Below the pieces are notes generated by a model, which worked only from the letters and a program-made list of their open reading frames with translations, searched no databases and had not been told where the DNA came from. Position numbers and translations under genes: made by a program. 64,000 nt of DNA from Ecdyonurus torrentis (taxonomy: Eukaryota; Arthropoda; Insecta; Ephemeroptera; Heptageniidae). This document shows, piece after piece, positions 15,860-29,288 of this stretch. The stretch is from NCBI GenBank assembly GCA_949318235.1, contig OX439131.1, forward strand, positions 17,311,272-17,375,271, read 5' to 3'. Numbering within the stretch: the stretch's first letter is position 1; each line of letters begins with the position of its first letter.

Positions 15860-18290
15860 AATAAATGGGCGTGGTTTTATTTTATCCAATAGGAATAAAG
15901 TATTTTGCTATTCTCTAGTTATTCGCACCTGTATTATATAATATGTAATACATTGCGGTCGATTAGAAGGCGGGGACTTTTATAGTACATGCTAAAAAGT
16001 AGGAGTGGCAGAAAATGTTTTGCATATACAGTACTGTACATATAATATATGTATATGTACCAAAAACCACTTTCAAATATACATTACATAGTTATTTATT
16101 TATTTATATATACATACATATAATATATATATATGTATATATTCTGATGATGATTGTATGGGACAGCATAGCTGCCAATGCCAACATCAATATTTATTAT
16201 AAACAATGAATTAGTAAAATTATTATGTGAATCGACCAGTTATCTTTTTTTTTCTTTTTTTTTAATATATTTATTTAAATATATATTTCCAAACATTCAT
16301 TATAGATGTATATATCAAGTGATACAAAATAATATATTTTATATTTTGATAAAAAAAAAAGGAAAAATGTTTTACAAAAAAAAGATACATTTTACGATTT
16401 CGAAACACCGTTATGAGTTATTTGAAACATTACAATAATTGTGATGTTAAAATAAATGAAATTGACTAAATAAACATTATTATGATGGGCTCTTCTATAT
16501 ATTATTATATACACTCTATACACAAACTATATATTTTAATATTATGTAATATTTTAGAATATTTTACCTCATTAAAATCTAAATAAATTATATATCTATA
16601 TAGGAAGAATTTTTATTTTGAGGTTTATTTTATTTCTTTTCTTCCTTTTTCCTTTTTCTTTTTTTCTTTTCTTTTTTCTTTTTGTTTTTGTTTTCAATTA
16701 TTTCTTATAACCTTTATTATTACTATACTATTGTATAAAATTTTATGTTTATTTGTCATTTTAATTTGAAGTATATAACAAAAACATAATATGAATTTAA
16801 ATAAAACAGTAAAATATTATTCTTAATGGAAATTAATTAATCTTTATTAATGACTAAAGTATACTATTTATAAATCCACATTAACACAACTTACTTTTTT
16901 CCTTCTATTATTTATATATACCTATATATACTTTCAGATCAATTTGTTATATGTTTAAATAATTAAATTATACAATAAAATTAAACAATAATTTTAGATC
17001 AGATAATTCTAATATTAAAGTATGTGACTTAATATATTTTCCTTGTGCTTTATACAATGTCAAAATACTAAGACATATAAATCACAATAACTGAGATAAA
17101 AATATGATTCGCCAGTATAATTTATACGTCCAAGACTATTCCTGTTATTCAAAAGTCCGTTACAATTTACTGCATATTGCTATCATAATCCTATCCACAC
17201 GATGAACATTTCTGATATCCTTTGTTTTGCAGGTCTCCTGAGTCACATGGAGCACATGAGGATGGACCCCAAGCACCAGTTTGCTGCGCAGTACGTACTG
17301 AGCCGCGCAGCCGCAGAGCGTAGAGAACGTGACGGTCTTCTAGCAGCAGCTGCAGTCGCCGCAGTTCAAGCAGCATCTTCCAACTCCAGTGGTAGTGGAG
17401 GTGCTGGACCTTCCATGTGTGCAAGTCCTTCAGCCAATTCAGATAGTTCCGGAGGTCGCATGAGCTCCCCTCTAAACATGCAACTTCAACAACATGATCC
17501 TTGCAAACTTGAACGCCCTAATTCAGCTTCAGAAGTTATGAATAACAATAATAATAACAACAATAACAATCCTGGTAATGCTATTGCACCATTAAATAAT
17601 CATATGGCAGCACATTTAGGACATCATTTGGGACATTTGGCTAATCATCATGGAGCTGATTGTAGTGTGGTTGGTCCTACAAGCAATGCCGCTGTTGCCG
17701 CAGTTGCAGCAGCAGCAAGTCGTATGGCAGGTGGAGGTCCTCAAGGTGCTGAAGCAAATCCAGCTGCTGCGGCTGCTATTGCTGCCGCAATGCGTAATAT
17801 GAGTGGTGCAATGACTGGAGCAATGACCAATGCAATGAGTAACGCAATGCAACAAGCAGCGGCTAATGGAGGACATGGTGGAGAAATGAATGGTCTACGT
17901 TCACCATCAAGTATGCAAGAATTAAGTCAACAACAAGAAGCCGCAATGAGAATGCAAGCTGAAGCATTACTTCGTTCTCAAGCTGAAGCTGCTCTAAGAT
18001 TAGCTGTAAGTCAAGCTGCAGCAGCAAGTGGTGAAGCAAGATTAGCAGTTGCAAATTCTGCAGTAAGTAATGGAATGAATAATGGTTCAAATGGTGGAAC
18101 AAATGGTATGACAAATGGAATAAGTAATAATGGAGGAAATATGATGAATCAAAGTGCTGCTCATCAAGCTGCAGCAGAACTAACAGAAGCTTTACGTTTA
18201 CAAGAACAACGTTTGGAACAAGCATTAAGGTTGCATGGAGGAGATCCACGTGCACTTGGATTTTCTTTAGCAGCCCAGCAAGGAAATTAA
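10935..18290 (+). CDS. ab: Abrupt-like BTB/C2H2 zinc-finger transcription factor, 3' exons only
   Basis: Three exons join in frame: 10935-11067, 13976-14143 and 17233-18290 (452 codons visible, then TAA at 18288-18290). The first two introns have donors gtaagc and gtcagt and both are phase 1. Exon 1 encodes a C2H2 finger, CPVCHKMF...H-x4-H. Exon 2 encodes a second finger, CPVCGKHY...H-x3-H, and starts a third, CSVCQAVF, which is completed in exon 3 by LLSHMEHMRMDPKHQ. The exon 2 start at 13976 was chosen for its pyrimidine-rich tract and because it gives the sequence TKRRTANHPCPVCGK; acceptors at 13892 and 13919 also keep frame. Exon 3 continues QFAAQYVLSRAAAERRER, then low-complexity sequence: a run of ten Asn, Ala blocks, repeated GAMT/NAMS, and MQAEALLRSQAEAALRL. 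In insects this finger layout fits Abrupt, a nuclear BTB factor acting in neuron and muscle patterning. The name rests on recalled family sequence; another BTB-ZF family member is the alternative. The BTB domain and start codon lie outside the window. Confidence 0.72.
11068..13975 (+). other. Intron between zinc-finger exons 1 and 2
   Basis: AT-rich with a (GA)n tract at 12737-12777 and no other structure I can support. It ends in a clear pyrimidine tract before the chosen acceptor at 13974-13975; earlier AGs at 13890-13891 and 13917-13918 could serve as alternatives. Confidence 0.7.
12737..12777. repeat. (GA)n microsatellite
   Basis: Uninterrupted GA run in an intron of the zinc-finger gene. 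Confidence 0.95.
14144..17232 (+). other. Intron between zinc-finger exons 2 and 3
   Basis: AT-rich. It contains (TA)n at 15424-15453 and 15772-15856 and a long polypyrimidine stretch at about 16633-16695 that lies too far from the acceptor to be its own tract. The acceptor is ttgttttgcag ending at 17232. Confidence 0.75.
15772..15856. repeat. (TA)n microsatellite
   Basis: Long, near-perfect TA run in an intron of the zinc-finger gene. Confidence 0.95.
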
Positions 18291-18382
18291 AACTAGAAAG
18301 AAAAAACAAAAACAAGAAAAAAGAAAAAAAAACAATCAACATTTTGATTTAAATTAATGTTGTGTACAGCAAGCTTGTAGAA

Positions 18383-18388
18383 AATAAA
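18383..18388 (+). promoter_or_regulatory. Candidate polyadenylation signal, Abrupt-like gene
   Basis: First AATAAA after the stop codon, about 95 nt downstream. In such AT-rich DNA the hexamer is common, so a more distal site may be used instead. Confidence 0.3.
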
Positions 18389-21300
18389 CACAAAGACAGT
18401 CTTAGGCTTATTATAAATAAAAATAAACTTTATATCATTTTTATTCCTTATTATATAATACACCAAAAAAAATTGTATAACAAAGAAAGAAAAAAAAATA
18501 CAATTTTTATTTATATTATAAGGAATAAAAAATGATTATATATATATATAATTATAAATTAAATAATGACGTATATAAATTTATGTACAACAAAAATTGT
18601 GTGATGGTGAAACTATTATGTAAATTTGTTAATTGCAATGACATCTTGCCAGTAGAAATTTAAAATAAAAATAATAAGTATAAAATATATTATGAATATA
18701 CAAAATATATATAATATATATAAATAAATATATTATAAAAAATATAGTCGTGTGTGCCTGTATGAGAGTGATAATTATTAGGAAAAAATAATAAGCAAAA
18801 AAGAAAGAAAGAAATGATATCATATGGCATGATAAGGATTTTAAAAAACATACAAAAATCTATAGGACATTTCTCCTTTTTGTGAATGTATAAATAAAAT
18901 AACTAACAATCTTGTCATAATGTGTATGTACAGAATATTTGTTGTTGATTGTATGAGTGTTCAAAAAAAACAAAAACAATATTTTCAGTAGATTTCAAAA
19001 TATAGTTAGTTTCAGAAATGTGCGCGTACGAAAGAGGTGATACCATATATGTGCGGAAACTATTCAAGAAAATTAAAAACATACATTTAAAAAATAAAAA
19101 ACAAATTAATGTTAAGTCCCCATTATGAAAAAACCTCTTATAAAAAAAACTACTATATATAAATATATAACTCCCTTTTTTCCTAATTGAATACATAAAC
19201 CCTCCCATGTTTTTATCTTCAATTTGTGTCCAATTTCATTTATATATTTAAATTCTTATACAATTGTTAATTTGTTTTTTTCTCATATATAAAACAATAG
19301 GACTGTATAGGTAAAAAAAGAGAAAAAAATGGTTCTGTGATGTTTCAGTTATTATAATATTATAAAATATAACAAAATAATAGTAACAAAAAAAAAATGA
19401 TTAGAATCATTTTTTCGATTTTTTTATTTTTTTAATAAAAAAATATATATTATATATAAAATAATAAAATGAGCAGTTGAAGGGTACTTATATACAATAA
19501 AAATTATAATATTTCAGGTTAATATAAACAAATAATTACTTCTGCTCTATATTTGTAATTACCATTAACAAAGAAAATAATATACACACTTGGCAAATTC
19601 CTTTTTTATACAAAAAAAAAATAAATATTAAAAATTCAAATCAAATGTGTTTGGCATACATTATAACAAAATTCAGAAAAAAGGAATTATACATACAAAT
19701 TTCGTGGGTCTGATTATTATAATATTAAACAAAAAAAAAAAAGTAATAATAATACTAGTAATTTTTTTTGTTATTTTATAATATATGTTACAGATTTTTG
19801 AAACAATTTTTGTTTTAAATAATTATTATATTTTGTCCATAAAATATTTCACTGTACAGTTTAAAAAAAAATACAATAGTTGATAAATAAGGTTATGATT
19901 GCATAGTAGATTTCACACAATATTATAGTTACAATAGGCCATAAAACTATATTTGTCATAATTTTGAAGATGTTTTTTAAGTGTACTACAACTAGTATAA
20001 TTAAGGTGTATATTATATTAATTAAAAATAAAATCTTCAAAATTATTGACAAAATATATAATTAAAAAAAAAATAATTATTATAACACAAAATATACTTA
20101 TAATTACAAGTAATACTGTATAAGTATATTATAAATAATAATAATAAATATAATTAATTAATTAATTAAAAAAAATACACACACACACAGTTTTTGCCGT
20201 CAAGTGGTAACATAAAAATAATAATCTCTATATAATTGTATGTATGTTTTTTGAAAAATGAGAAGAAAAAAAAAAGTAATAATGCAATAATATGTAATTA
20301 TTTATTTTACAGATATAATATTATTATAAAAATAATATAACTCCTTATATCAAAAAACAGTGTCTGCATACATAAAAAAATGCAGTTATTAATAATGTAT
20401 ACACACAAATGTATCAAACATAAAGCAGACCCACTATACGTGTATGAAAAAAATATTAATAATATAAATAAAAAAAAAATGTGCACAAAACACGGATTTA
20501 AGTTTTTATATCTGTGAAAATAAAATATATTATTACAAAAAAAAAAGAAAGACTTAATTAAACAATACAAATGATAATAATAAAATTTGTATTGTCTATC
20601 CGCAATATATAACAGGATTAAACCAAAAAAAAAAAAAAAAAAAAAAAAGTAATATCAATCACATAAATAACAGTAAAAAAAATACCCGGATTCAGTTACA
20701 GATACACATATTTAAAAAAAAATCACATCCGTAAAAAAAAAAATAATAAAAAAAAAAAACGAAAAAACAGAGTAACTTTTCTGTTACAGGATATACCGAT
20801 ACATGCGCAAAGCTGTTCCTACACACTTTGCCATACAATAGTTAAACCAAGTGTTAGTCAAGTGTAAGATTAGTTGGTCCATTAATTATAATTAAATACA
20901 AAACTAATTTAATTAATAACCTGATCTTACCAAGTACTAATACCGCCAAGCTAAGTAGGTTTTCAACCAAAGAAGTAAATTGATAATTATTTAAATTTAT
21001 CTTTAAAAAAATTATTTATTTTAATTCTTATATTAATTATTATATAATATATAATAATTAAGGAGTTAATAATAATAATTAAATAAGGAATAAAATAATT
21101 TTTAAAGATTAAATAATAAATTACAATTCAATTCTTTGATTGAAAAACTAATTCACATTTTTTCTTATCCATACTTAATTTTAATTTTTTTAATTTTCAG
21201 TGTTCTTTAATTTTTTTTTCTTTCTATATTAATTAAAATGCTGCTTGATATGTGATTTTCATCCATATAAATGCAGGTATATTATTATTAATTTAATTTT

Positions 21301-22189
21301 TAATTATTATTATTTTTAAGTACTTACAATGTAAATTGAAAAAAACACAAACATAATACAATATTTAGTTTACTAAATTGACTTTATTATAAAATAAGTT
21401 TTTATTATATACCAAAAAAAAAAAAATTATTGAAGTCAATTTTAATTAAATATTGTATTTTATTATTATATGTTTATTATTATCCAATAGACATGATTAA
21501 GTTATTGATTTTTTTTTAGTGTTACATTAATAATTATTAAAATAGTTAAGATTATTATTATTAAATTTTTTCAACATTATTATACTATATAGCCACATAA
21601 ACATTGCAGTGTTTTTTGAACTTTAAAAAAATCCATGTTATAATTATTATTATTATTATTATTATCAACACTTAATTATTACACAATTATATAAATGGTT
21701 ACTCTTATTCATTAATACATATACAGACTCAAATAATAATAATATATTATACAATAGTACAAGCTCCTCCTAAATAATAATAAACTAACTGTTTCTTTCA
21801 TTATTATTATTATTAATTGAAAAAATAAAATGCTACTGCAAAAAAAAATATATATATAAAAAATCAATCAAGAAAAATTTGAAAAATATTATTAAAAGTT
21901 TTTTCTTTTTTCTATACATAATAATATCATAATACTTGTTGTTGCAGTTATTGTCGTTTTATTCATGTGAAATGCTGGGTTAATAATTATGCAGATATCT
22001 TGTTGTGTGAATAAAAAATAATAATAATAATAAAAAATGTCCATTGTATAAGCCTCAGAGAAATGGTATTCATGTCTAGTAAATGTTTACAAATTCTCGT
22101 ATTTCAATTTGTAATAAACTCAATTCTTATGTATTTTAAATAAGAATATTATGATATTTGCATATAACAATTTTTATCGATTTTTTTTT

Positions 22190-22470
22190 TTTCATGTATA
22201 GCGTGCTCTGAAAAAAAAAATACTGTTAAATATAACATTTTGCTACATAACACGCATAAAATAAATTACGTAATTTATGCTATATTTATGTCATATCGCA
22301 TTAATATTTGATATTTTGGTATTGCATAAATAATTATGTTATATATCAACTTATGCGATGCAGCATAATTAATTAATTATTCTTCAATATTATATAAATT
22401 ATGCTGTTATGACTAAATGTTGCTAAAATCATCAGACTAGCATAATTATTATGCATTTATTTTTATTCAT
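22190..22470. repeat. Dispersed AT-rich repeat, copy 1
   Basis: Contains AAATGTTGCTA followed by GCATAATTATTAT and a TATTTATTT-like tail. The same ordered motifs recur at about 50275-50470. The boundaries are approximate, and many internal AT palindromes around 'cataatta' are present. Confidence 0.45.
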
Positions 22471-25400
22471 ACAAATTGTTTTCAAAAAACAAAAAATATC
22501 AGTGTACAATTAAAATCAGTGAAAATATTATATTATATATAAAAAAATTTCAAGGTCTAAAATAATGTATTTTGAAATAATATTATTCAAAAACGAATTT
22601 GCTAAGATTTTTTTTTCTTTAAACGGAACAAAATTTTATTCATAGAATTTTATATGCAAATTACATAAAAAGTAATGATAATTGTTCATTCCTTTACAGT
22701 TATTAATAAAGGAAGATAAAAAAAAATACTGATAAATAAAGTGAATATTTCTTCAATTGTTTTTTAACAATACAATATATAGCCACGATGATACACTCAC
22801 ACACACATACACACAATATTATATTATAACAATATTTAAACAATAGTTACAGTTACAATACAGTCTGTAATTCCTACATTACAGACGAAAAAAAAAACTT
22901 GCTCCTAATAACTTTTACTCATTATATTACAATAGTTATCAATAATAATATTTAAAACAAATAATTAATAATTAAAAAAAATGTAGTTGTTACCAAGTTA
23001 CTATTAATATTATATACAAAGCATGTAATGTTTTTTCTTTGTGTTCACAAGTTTACAAATAACAGACAGTTATATACAACTCACATTATTATAACAACAA
23101 ACAAACAATAAAAATATAAGAATGTTAGCACATTTATAAATTGTTAATGAAAAAGTTTGTTAAAAAAAACAACATATATATGTTACTTATAAAAAATAAG
23201 ATAATAATGCTGATGGAAATGCAATGTTTACAAAAAAATGTGCCTGCAATCTTATATTTAAATAATTAAGTTTATAACAAAATATTTAATTGTAAGAAAT
23301 ATTCACTTGTAAATTGTAAAATATATATATATGTGTGTACACAAATTTACTAGGCATGAATTGTTTTATTAAATAATTAAAAAAAAATGTAATGCTCTGA
23401 TGAGTTGGAAATGTGCCATTATAAGTTTTCAATTTTTTTGTACATTTTTTGTGTCTTTAAGTTTTTTTGTTAAATATTTTCAAAGAATAATATTATTATT
23501 TTTCACTTCAGATTTCAATATAATTTATTTTTTACTGCTCAAATTTTTCAGAGAGAAAAAAAAATGTAAAAACAATAACATATTATGAAAAAAAAAAGTA
23601 TATATATATATATAATTAAGAAACCTTTAATTGCTCATTGTGTATAATAGTTGCTATGTAACTAACAAAATATCTCATTTTAAATATTTATAGATAGGCC
23701 TAATTAAATAAATGAAAGAAAAAAAAAAAACATTCAAGACACAAAAAGTTAAAAAATATATCTTTTGTTATATAACATTTTGGATACAACAAAATTTTTG
23801 ATAATATTGAAAACATTGTAATTTTTTTTTTCTATACCACATTTCCTTTCAATAATTGTCTAGTTCTGAGAATTCTTGTATTTTATTGATCTTCAACCCA
23901 TCAGATTTTTAGTGTTATTTTACTGAATGGATTTTTGTTTAAAATGAACAGAGAATTGGTTTTCTTCAATATCTTGATTGTTGATTTTTTTTTTCTCACG
24001 TCTGGAATTTGCGCACTCAAAGTATAATATCCCACCTTTTTGCCACAAAATAAAATAAAATAAATGTATAAAAAAAATATAAATAATAATAAATCAATAT
24101 TAAGGCAGTTCCTAATTATGACTGACCAAAAAACACAAGAAATTTTTACTTTAAAACACATGTTTTATTTCGAATTTAGTTAAAGCTTAAATATTTTATA
24201 ATTTTTGTGGTTTTAATAATAATAATTTTATTATTAAATTAATGTTCAAGCAAAAATAAAATTAAGAATTACCTTTCTTATTTTTGTTATATTTTAAGAT
24301 AAGCTGTGTGTGATATTCCAGGCAATTTTTAATCTTTAAAAAATTATAAATAAGTTTTTTTTTTTAATTATTAGTTTTTATTTTAAATTCCAAATTTATT
24401 TTTAGTTAAATTTTAATGAGCAGCTAAAAAAAATTCACTTCTCAAGTGATATTTTTATTTTTTTCTTTATTATTCCTACTATATAAAAGACTTCTTTTTT
24501 AAATCTATTAGTTTTTATTATAATTATGTTCTCTTATTATGATCACAAATTATATATTTTTTCAATATTTTTCTCTGTGATTTTGAATATTTTTAATATT
24601 GAATTCTAGTCTGAATTTTTAAGAAACAAACAAACAAAAAAGTTTTGAAGATGTTTTTTTTTTTTTTAGATTTTTTTTTTTTAAATAATAAAAATATAAT
24701 TATTTATAAATTTTAAGAGTGTGGAATGATTTAAAATATGGATTGAAGAAAAAGGGGAATGCAAGATTATTATAAGTATATATGTTATGATTTTATTTTT
24801 TTATTAGATGGAAAATTTTCAATATAAAAAAAAAATCTCAAGTGCTGCTTTTTCTTTTTTTGTTTATTTTTTGCCCTAATTCCCTGCAAACCAGAGGCAA
24901 TATTATGAGTGTTGTAGTTCTGCATACATGTGAATGTAAATTTAGTATCTATATTGAACGTGAGGAAAAATAAATTTAATAAAAAAATGTATTGTTTATT
25001 TAAAAATAATAAAAAAAAAAATTAAAATTGAAAAAAAAAAGTGTAAAAAAAATAATTTCAATTGCTGAAAAAATTTGACTGAGAAAAATTTTGAAGTGGT
25101 GTAATGTTTCTGAATTGTTTTCCATTTTGTATACTTACAAAAAAAAATGGAATATTTCTCGTGTTTTTTCATAATTATGTAAAAAAAAAATGATACAAAT
25201 TCATGAAAATGACAACTTCAGTTCCAAAAAAAAAAAAAAAAAAGCAAGGCAAAAAAATACTATTTGTTTTTTTGGGATCCAAAAAAATGATTGTTAATAT
25301 ACATATTGTATATAAAAAGTGTTTTTTTGTAATTGATAATAATATTGTATTATATGGAATTGAAATTGTCAAATTGTATCTCTTTTTTTCATTCCCATGA

Positions 25401-25976
25401 ATTTTTAATTTCATTTTGTGAAAACCCATCTGTTTTGTGTGTAGTAGAGTTCTATATACATGATAAAAATATTCAATGGAAAATAAAAAGTTATAAAAAT
25501 ATTTTAAATATTTTATTTTTTTATATGTCTTTCTTCTATATAGTTTTTGTTCTGCAATCATCTTTCGTATTATATATTTTGCATGCGAGGGAAACTAATG
25601 ATATAAGATAAACCTGAAGCATAGATTTTCAGCTTTCTGACAGAGTATATTATATATTTTTTAATTAGAGAGGTATTTAATAAAATTACGAGTGAAAACA
25701 TTGGGGCTATACCCCCCTTCTCTATACAATCCCCCAAAAAATAAGCCTCTTTTCAGGGGTATATAGTGAGTGGCATTTTAAATCACGCAGAAAAAAATAT
25801 ATATCGTTATATCGGGAGTTATTTCATATACATGTAGAATAATGTTTTATATATATTCTCATTAATCTCATTACAAACATATTTAGATGGTTATCATAAT
25901 TATCAGATTGTTATATCATTTAAGAGGTCCCACATTGGTTTGATGGTTTCTAGGGTATTTAGGGACTCTTAAAAAC

Positions 25977-25978
<2 letters not shown>

Positions 25979-26017
<39 letters not shown>
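25979..26017. repeat. Poly(A) tract, 39 nt
   Basis: The longest A homopolymer seen in the window. It has no recognisable retroposed body directly 5' of it. Confidence 0.9.
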
Positions 26018-26020
<3 letters not shown>

Positions 26021-26319
26021 AAATAGTTGAAACTCATTGAAATAGTTTATTAACAAATAAGTTAAAGTTCAAGAAAGATTAAGTTAAATTAGGAAGTACG
26101 TTTCTCAAAAATATTCAAAGTTAATATTTGGTCAATTTAGAGACAAACAAAATAAAGCATTAATAAAAACCATGAATCCTGCAGATATCTTTGGTCTAAT
26201 TTTCAAAAGTTTGAATACAGTACAACATCAAGTACCCCATTACCATGAGTTAATGTAAAACGCATAACCGACTATACTGATCTCTCATGTTGTTGTTTTA
26301 TGTTTTAATATTATAAGCA

Positions 26320-26322
<3 letters not shown>

Positions 26323-26365
<43 letters not shown>

Positions 26366-26384
26366 GTCTCTCTCTTCCTCTCTT
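26323..26384. repeat. Imperfect (CT)n microsatellite
   Basis: CT run interrupted by G and TC steps. Confidence 0.9.
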
Positions 26385-28983
26385 CCATGGTATTATGATC
26401 CGCACATATTTTAATTTTATCCGAAAGCTTCTGATCCCTATTAGAAAAAGACAATCGTAATTTGTATATTTTACAATTAAAAAATAAATAAAAATAATAA
26501 GAAAGAAAGGTAAATGTAGTGCTACAGGAGAAATGTTCTAATTTATGGGTATAGGAAGCTTGGTTTGAGAAGTCAGGAAAAAATTTCAGGGTTCATATAA
26601 GTGTTGAAATTTTTACAAAATTTTCAGTCTCATTATACTGTATTAGCGCGTTCAGAATTTTAATTTTGTTGAATCGACACGGAAATCTCTACTTTTAATG
26701 ACTTGAATGGATAAAAGACCATATATAGCTTTTGCTCTTTTTTATTGTTTAATTAATATTATTATTTTATCTAAATAATAAATAAATATTAAACTAGCTG
26801 ATTATGATAGTTATGATAATACAAAAAGGTAAATTGGAAATGGGCAAAAAAAAATATATACAATTGTTTTCCAAAACCGTACAGTATAGTAATTTAAAAA
26901 ACGATTGTAAGATTTACAGTTGTAAATTTTCTTTTCTGTCTCTCTCTCTCTCTCTCTCTTTTTAGAAGATTGAAATTATCTTGTTTTTACAATTTTTTTT
27001 TGGTAAAAAAACAAACAAAAGTTCAATAATAATCTTATATAATACTAAACCAAAAAAACACAAAATAATTTCGAATTGATTAATTTGTAGAGTCATGACC
27101 TCATGACAAATGTTTTCCAATTTTCTGCTCAACTGATTCTTTTGGATCAAATTGTCATATACATGCAGTACTCTGTGTAACATTTATTAAAATGGAAAAG
27201 AACAAGGACCATTTTACCGCGATTTATTTAACAGAACCCAAAAATCTTTCTCGATTTTCACCGTGTAATTGAATGTAACATTTAAAATTCTAAATAAATA
27301 ATCATAATAATCAAATAATAATAAAATCAAAAAAGTTCCTGCGTATTATAGCATATAATTTTAATATTCAGTTATATGTTATATACACAAATTTTAATTT
27401 AAAAGCCATAATGCTTATTAGAGTGGACAGAAAGTGAAAATATACTCCCTCTTCTTGACGCACTCTTTGCCAAAATATTTTGAAATTTTGAAATGAAATG
27501 ATGATTTGTACTTCAGTAAAGTGTTAGTATAAATAATAATTATTAAAATTTTAGATTGATAAACGACTTATCATTTCAAATAAAATATATAGTCCTCGAG
27601 TATAGTGAAAGATTGCGTTAGCAAAAGTAAACGGTCCATATATATAGTTCATTATATTTGTTTAGTCTTTTTTTCGTGATATTTTATACATAGTTAATTA
27701 TGGTTTTATGTAAAAATGTTAATACTTTTCATAATTTTTCTTCCTTATGTGCTCTCTTTCTCATCCTACAACTGACAATAACAAGAGTTACAATACCAAA
27801 TCTAATAACTAAATTATGTTTTACTTAAAAAAATACACTCTATTAATTATTTTTGTCCTTGCCATCTCCTACTTTACTGTGATGTGTGTATTGTAAAGTT
27901 TAATTGGAATATGCTGGTGTCATACTCAAAATTTATCAGACAGTAACTTGGGGATCAGTGGACTCCTGAGCACTACCAGGCTCACAAAATATACAAAATC
28001 AAATATCAATATGCAAATAATTCATTAATATGAAGGTGCATTTGGTTGTCAGTTAACTTTCTATGTTACCCCACCTTTTTACACTATGCGGTTCATGCTA
28101 GATTTGCATGTTAAAGTTCTCTACTGAAGTACACAATCATTGATAACTGCTGGAGATTTATTGAAGCTGAGAATCATGTTGTCCATCGATCATCATAGTC
28201 TTATACTCAGCTTAAAAGTAGCTCATTTGCATTTTTAATTCATTGTAGTTTTACCATTACTATTTAAGTAGTTTCCGGTAAATAATTCATTCACTTTATA
28301 TTTTTAAAAAAAAAAAAGAAAAAAAAAGGGCGTTTCATTTCAAAGACTTTGACTTATATGTCCTAGATTTGGGTATCAAAATTAAGAATAATAGATTTTA
28401 CAAACTTGATGATTCACACTTTCTTTCTCTGTAAGGACAGACTAAGGCCAAATACACTCCATTTCTTTTGAAGTTTAGTGCCGAAAGAAATACAATGTGT
28501 TCTAGTTTTTTATCTATGCTAGCAAGATTCTCACTATACACAGTACTACGTAAAACTCTTTGCACTATGATAAGGTCCTTACTGGCTTTCTCCTATACTT
28601 TTCTTTCGAATAATTTATCAATAGATGTTTACAAGGTAAAAAAAAAAATAATAATAATAATAATTACAGTAGCTTTGTAAGAGTAAAAGTGTGATGTTAG
28701 TTTCCCTATCTCAATCAATACTGTTTAGCTACAATCTTTAATTTGATGGTTTTGTTTGGTGAGGTAGCAACAAAGAAACTCAAGTAAATTATTCAAAACA
28801 ATTTTTTATTAAACACGTTATTTGCAAAACAAAGAGAAAAATATAGCAGTCACAATTCATGAAAATAATAATTACGATACATTTACATACATGGATAAAA
28901 TACGTAATTTAAAAATAAACTGCAAATACTTTTTTTTTTTTTTTTTTTAATATTTGTTAAAATATTTGTTTTAATTTATATAT

Positions 28984-29288
28984 ATTATCAGTGAAAATGA
29001 AGAAAAGGATAGAGTTACCGGTGAGGGCCTTACTGCAGTAGAAGTTCTATGGAGAGGTTTAGTTATAAGAATGTTCATAACTGATAGCTTTTGTCCTATG
29101 TTAATGACATTATCAATCAAGTAAATCTCTGCTTTGATTGATAATGCCATTAACATATGATGAAAACTTCCAGTTATGAACAATTTTATAACTAAAACTC
29201 TGTGCCATGTGAGACCTCTCTCTATAGAAAATCTAATGTGGTAAGGGCTTTGCTAGTAACTAAACTTTTCTTCATTTTCACTGATAAT
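28984..29288. mobile_element. Palindromic MITE-like element 1
   Basis: The ends match as inverted repeats: ATTATCAGTGAAAATGAAG on the left and its complement on the right. The interior also pairs, for example TTAGTTATAA with TTATAACTAA and the central TTATCAATCAA with TTGATTGATAA near 29126. It encodes nothing and resembles a foldback non-autonomous DNA transposon. A third terminus-like fragment, GATCAGTGAAAATGAA, sits just outside at about 29327-29342. The target duplication is unclear in AT-rich flanks. Confidence 0.65.

Noticed and set aside
17863..18342. 159-codon minus-strand open frame under the Abrupt-like last exon
   Set aside because: It is the antisense shadow of Ala/Asn-rich codons, rich in Leu/His/Phe with no domain, and the plus-strand frame is supported by splicing and zinc fingers.
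18291..25600. let-7 target site in the Abrupt-like 3' region (fly ab is a known let-7 target)
   Set aside because: Reading by eye I did not find CTACCTC on the plus strand here; a match-like TACCTCA near 16567 is intronic. A computed scan could overturn this.
25175..25611. Overlapping open frames of 65-128 codons near 25.2-25.6 kb
   Set aside because: They are rich in Phe/Ile/Lys from AT-rich sequence, pass through homopolymers on both strands and have no recognisable domain or splice context.
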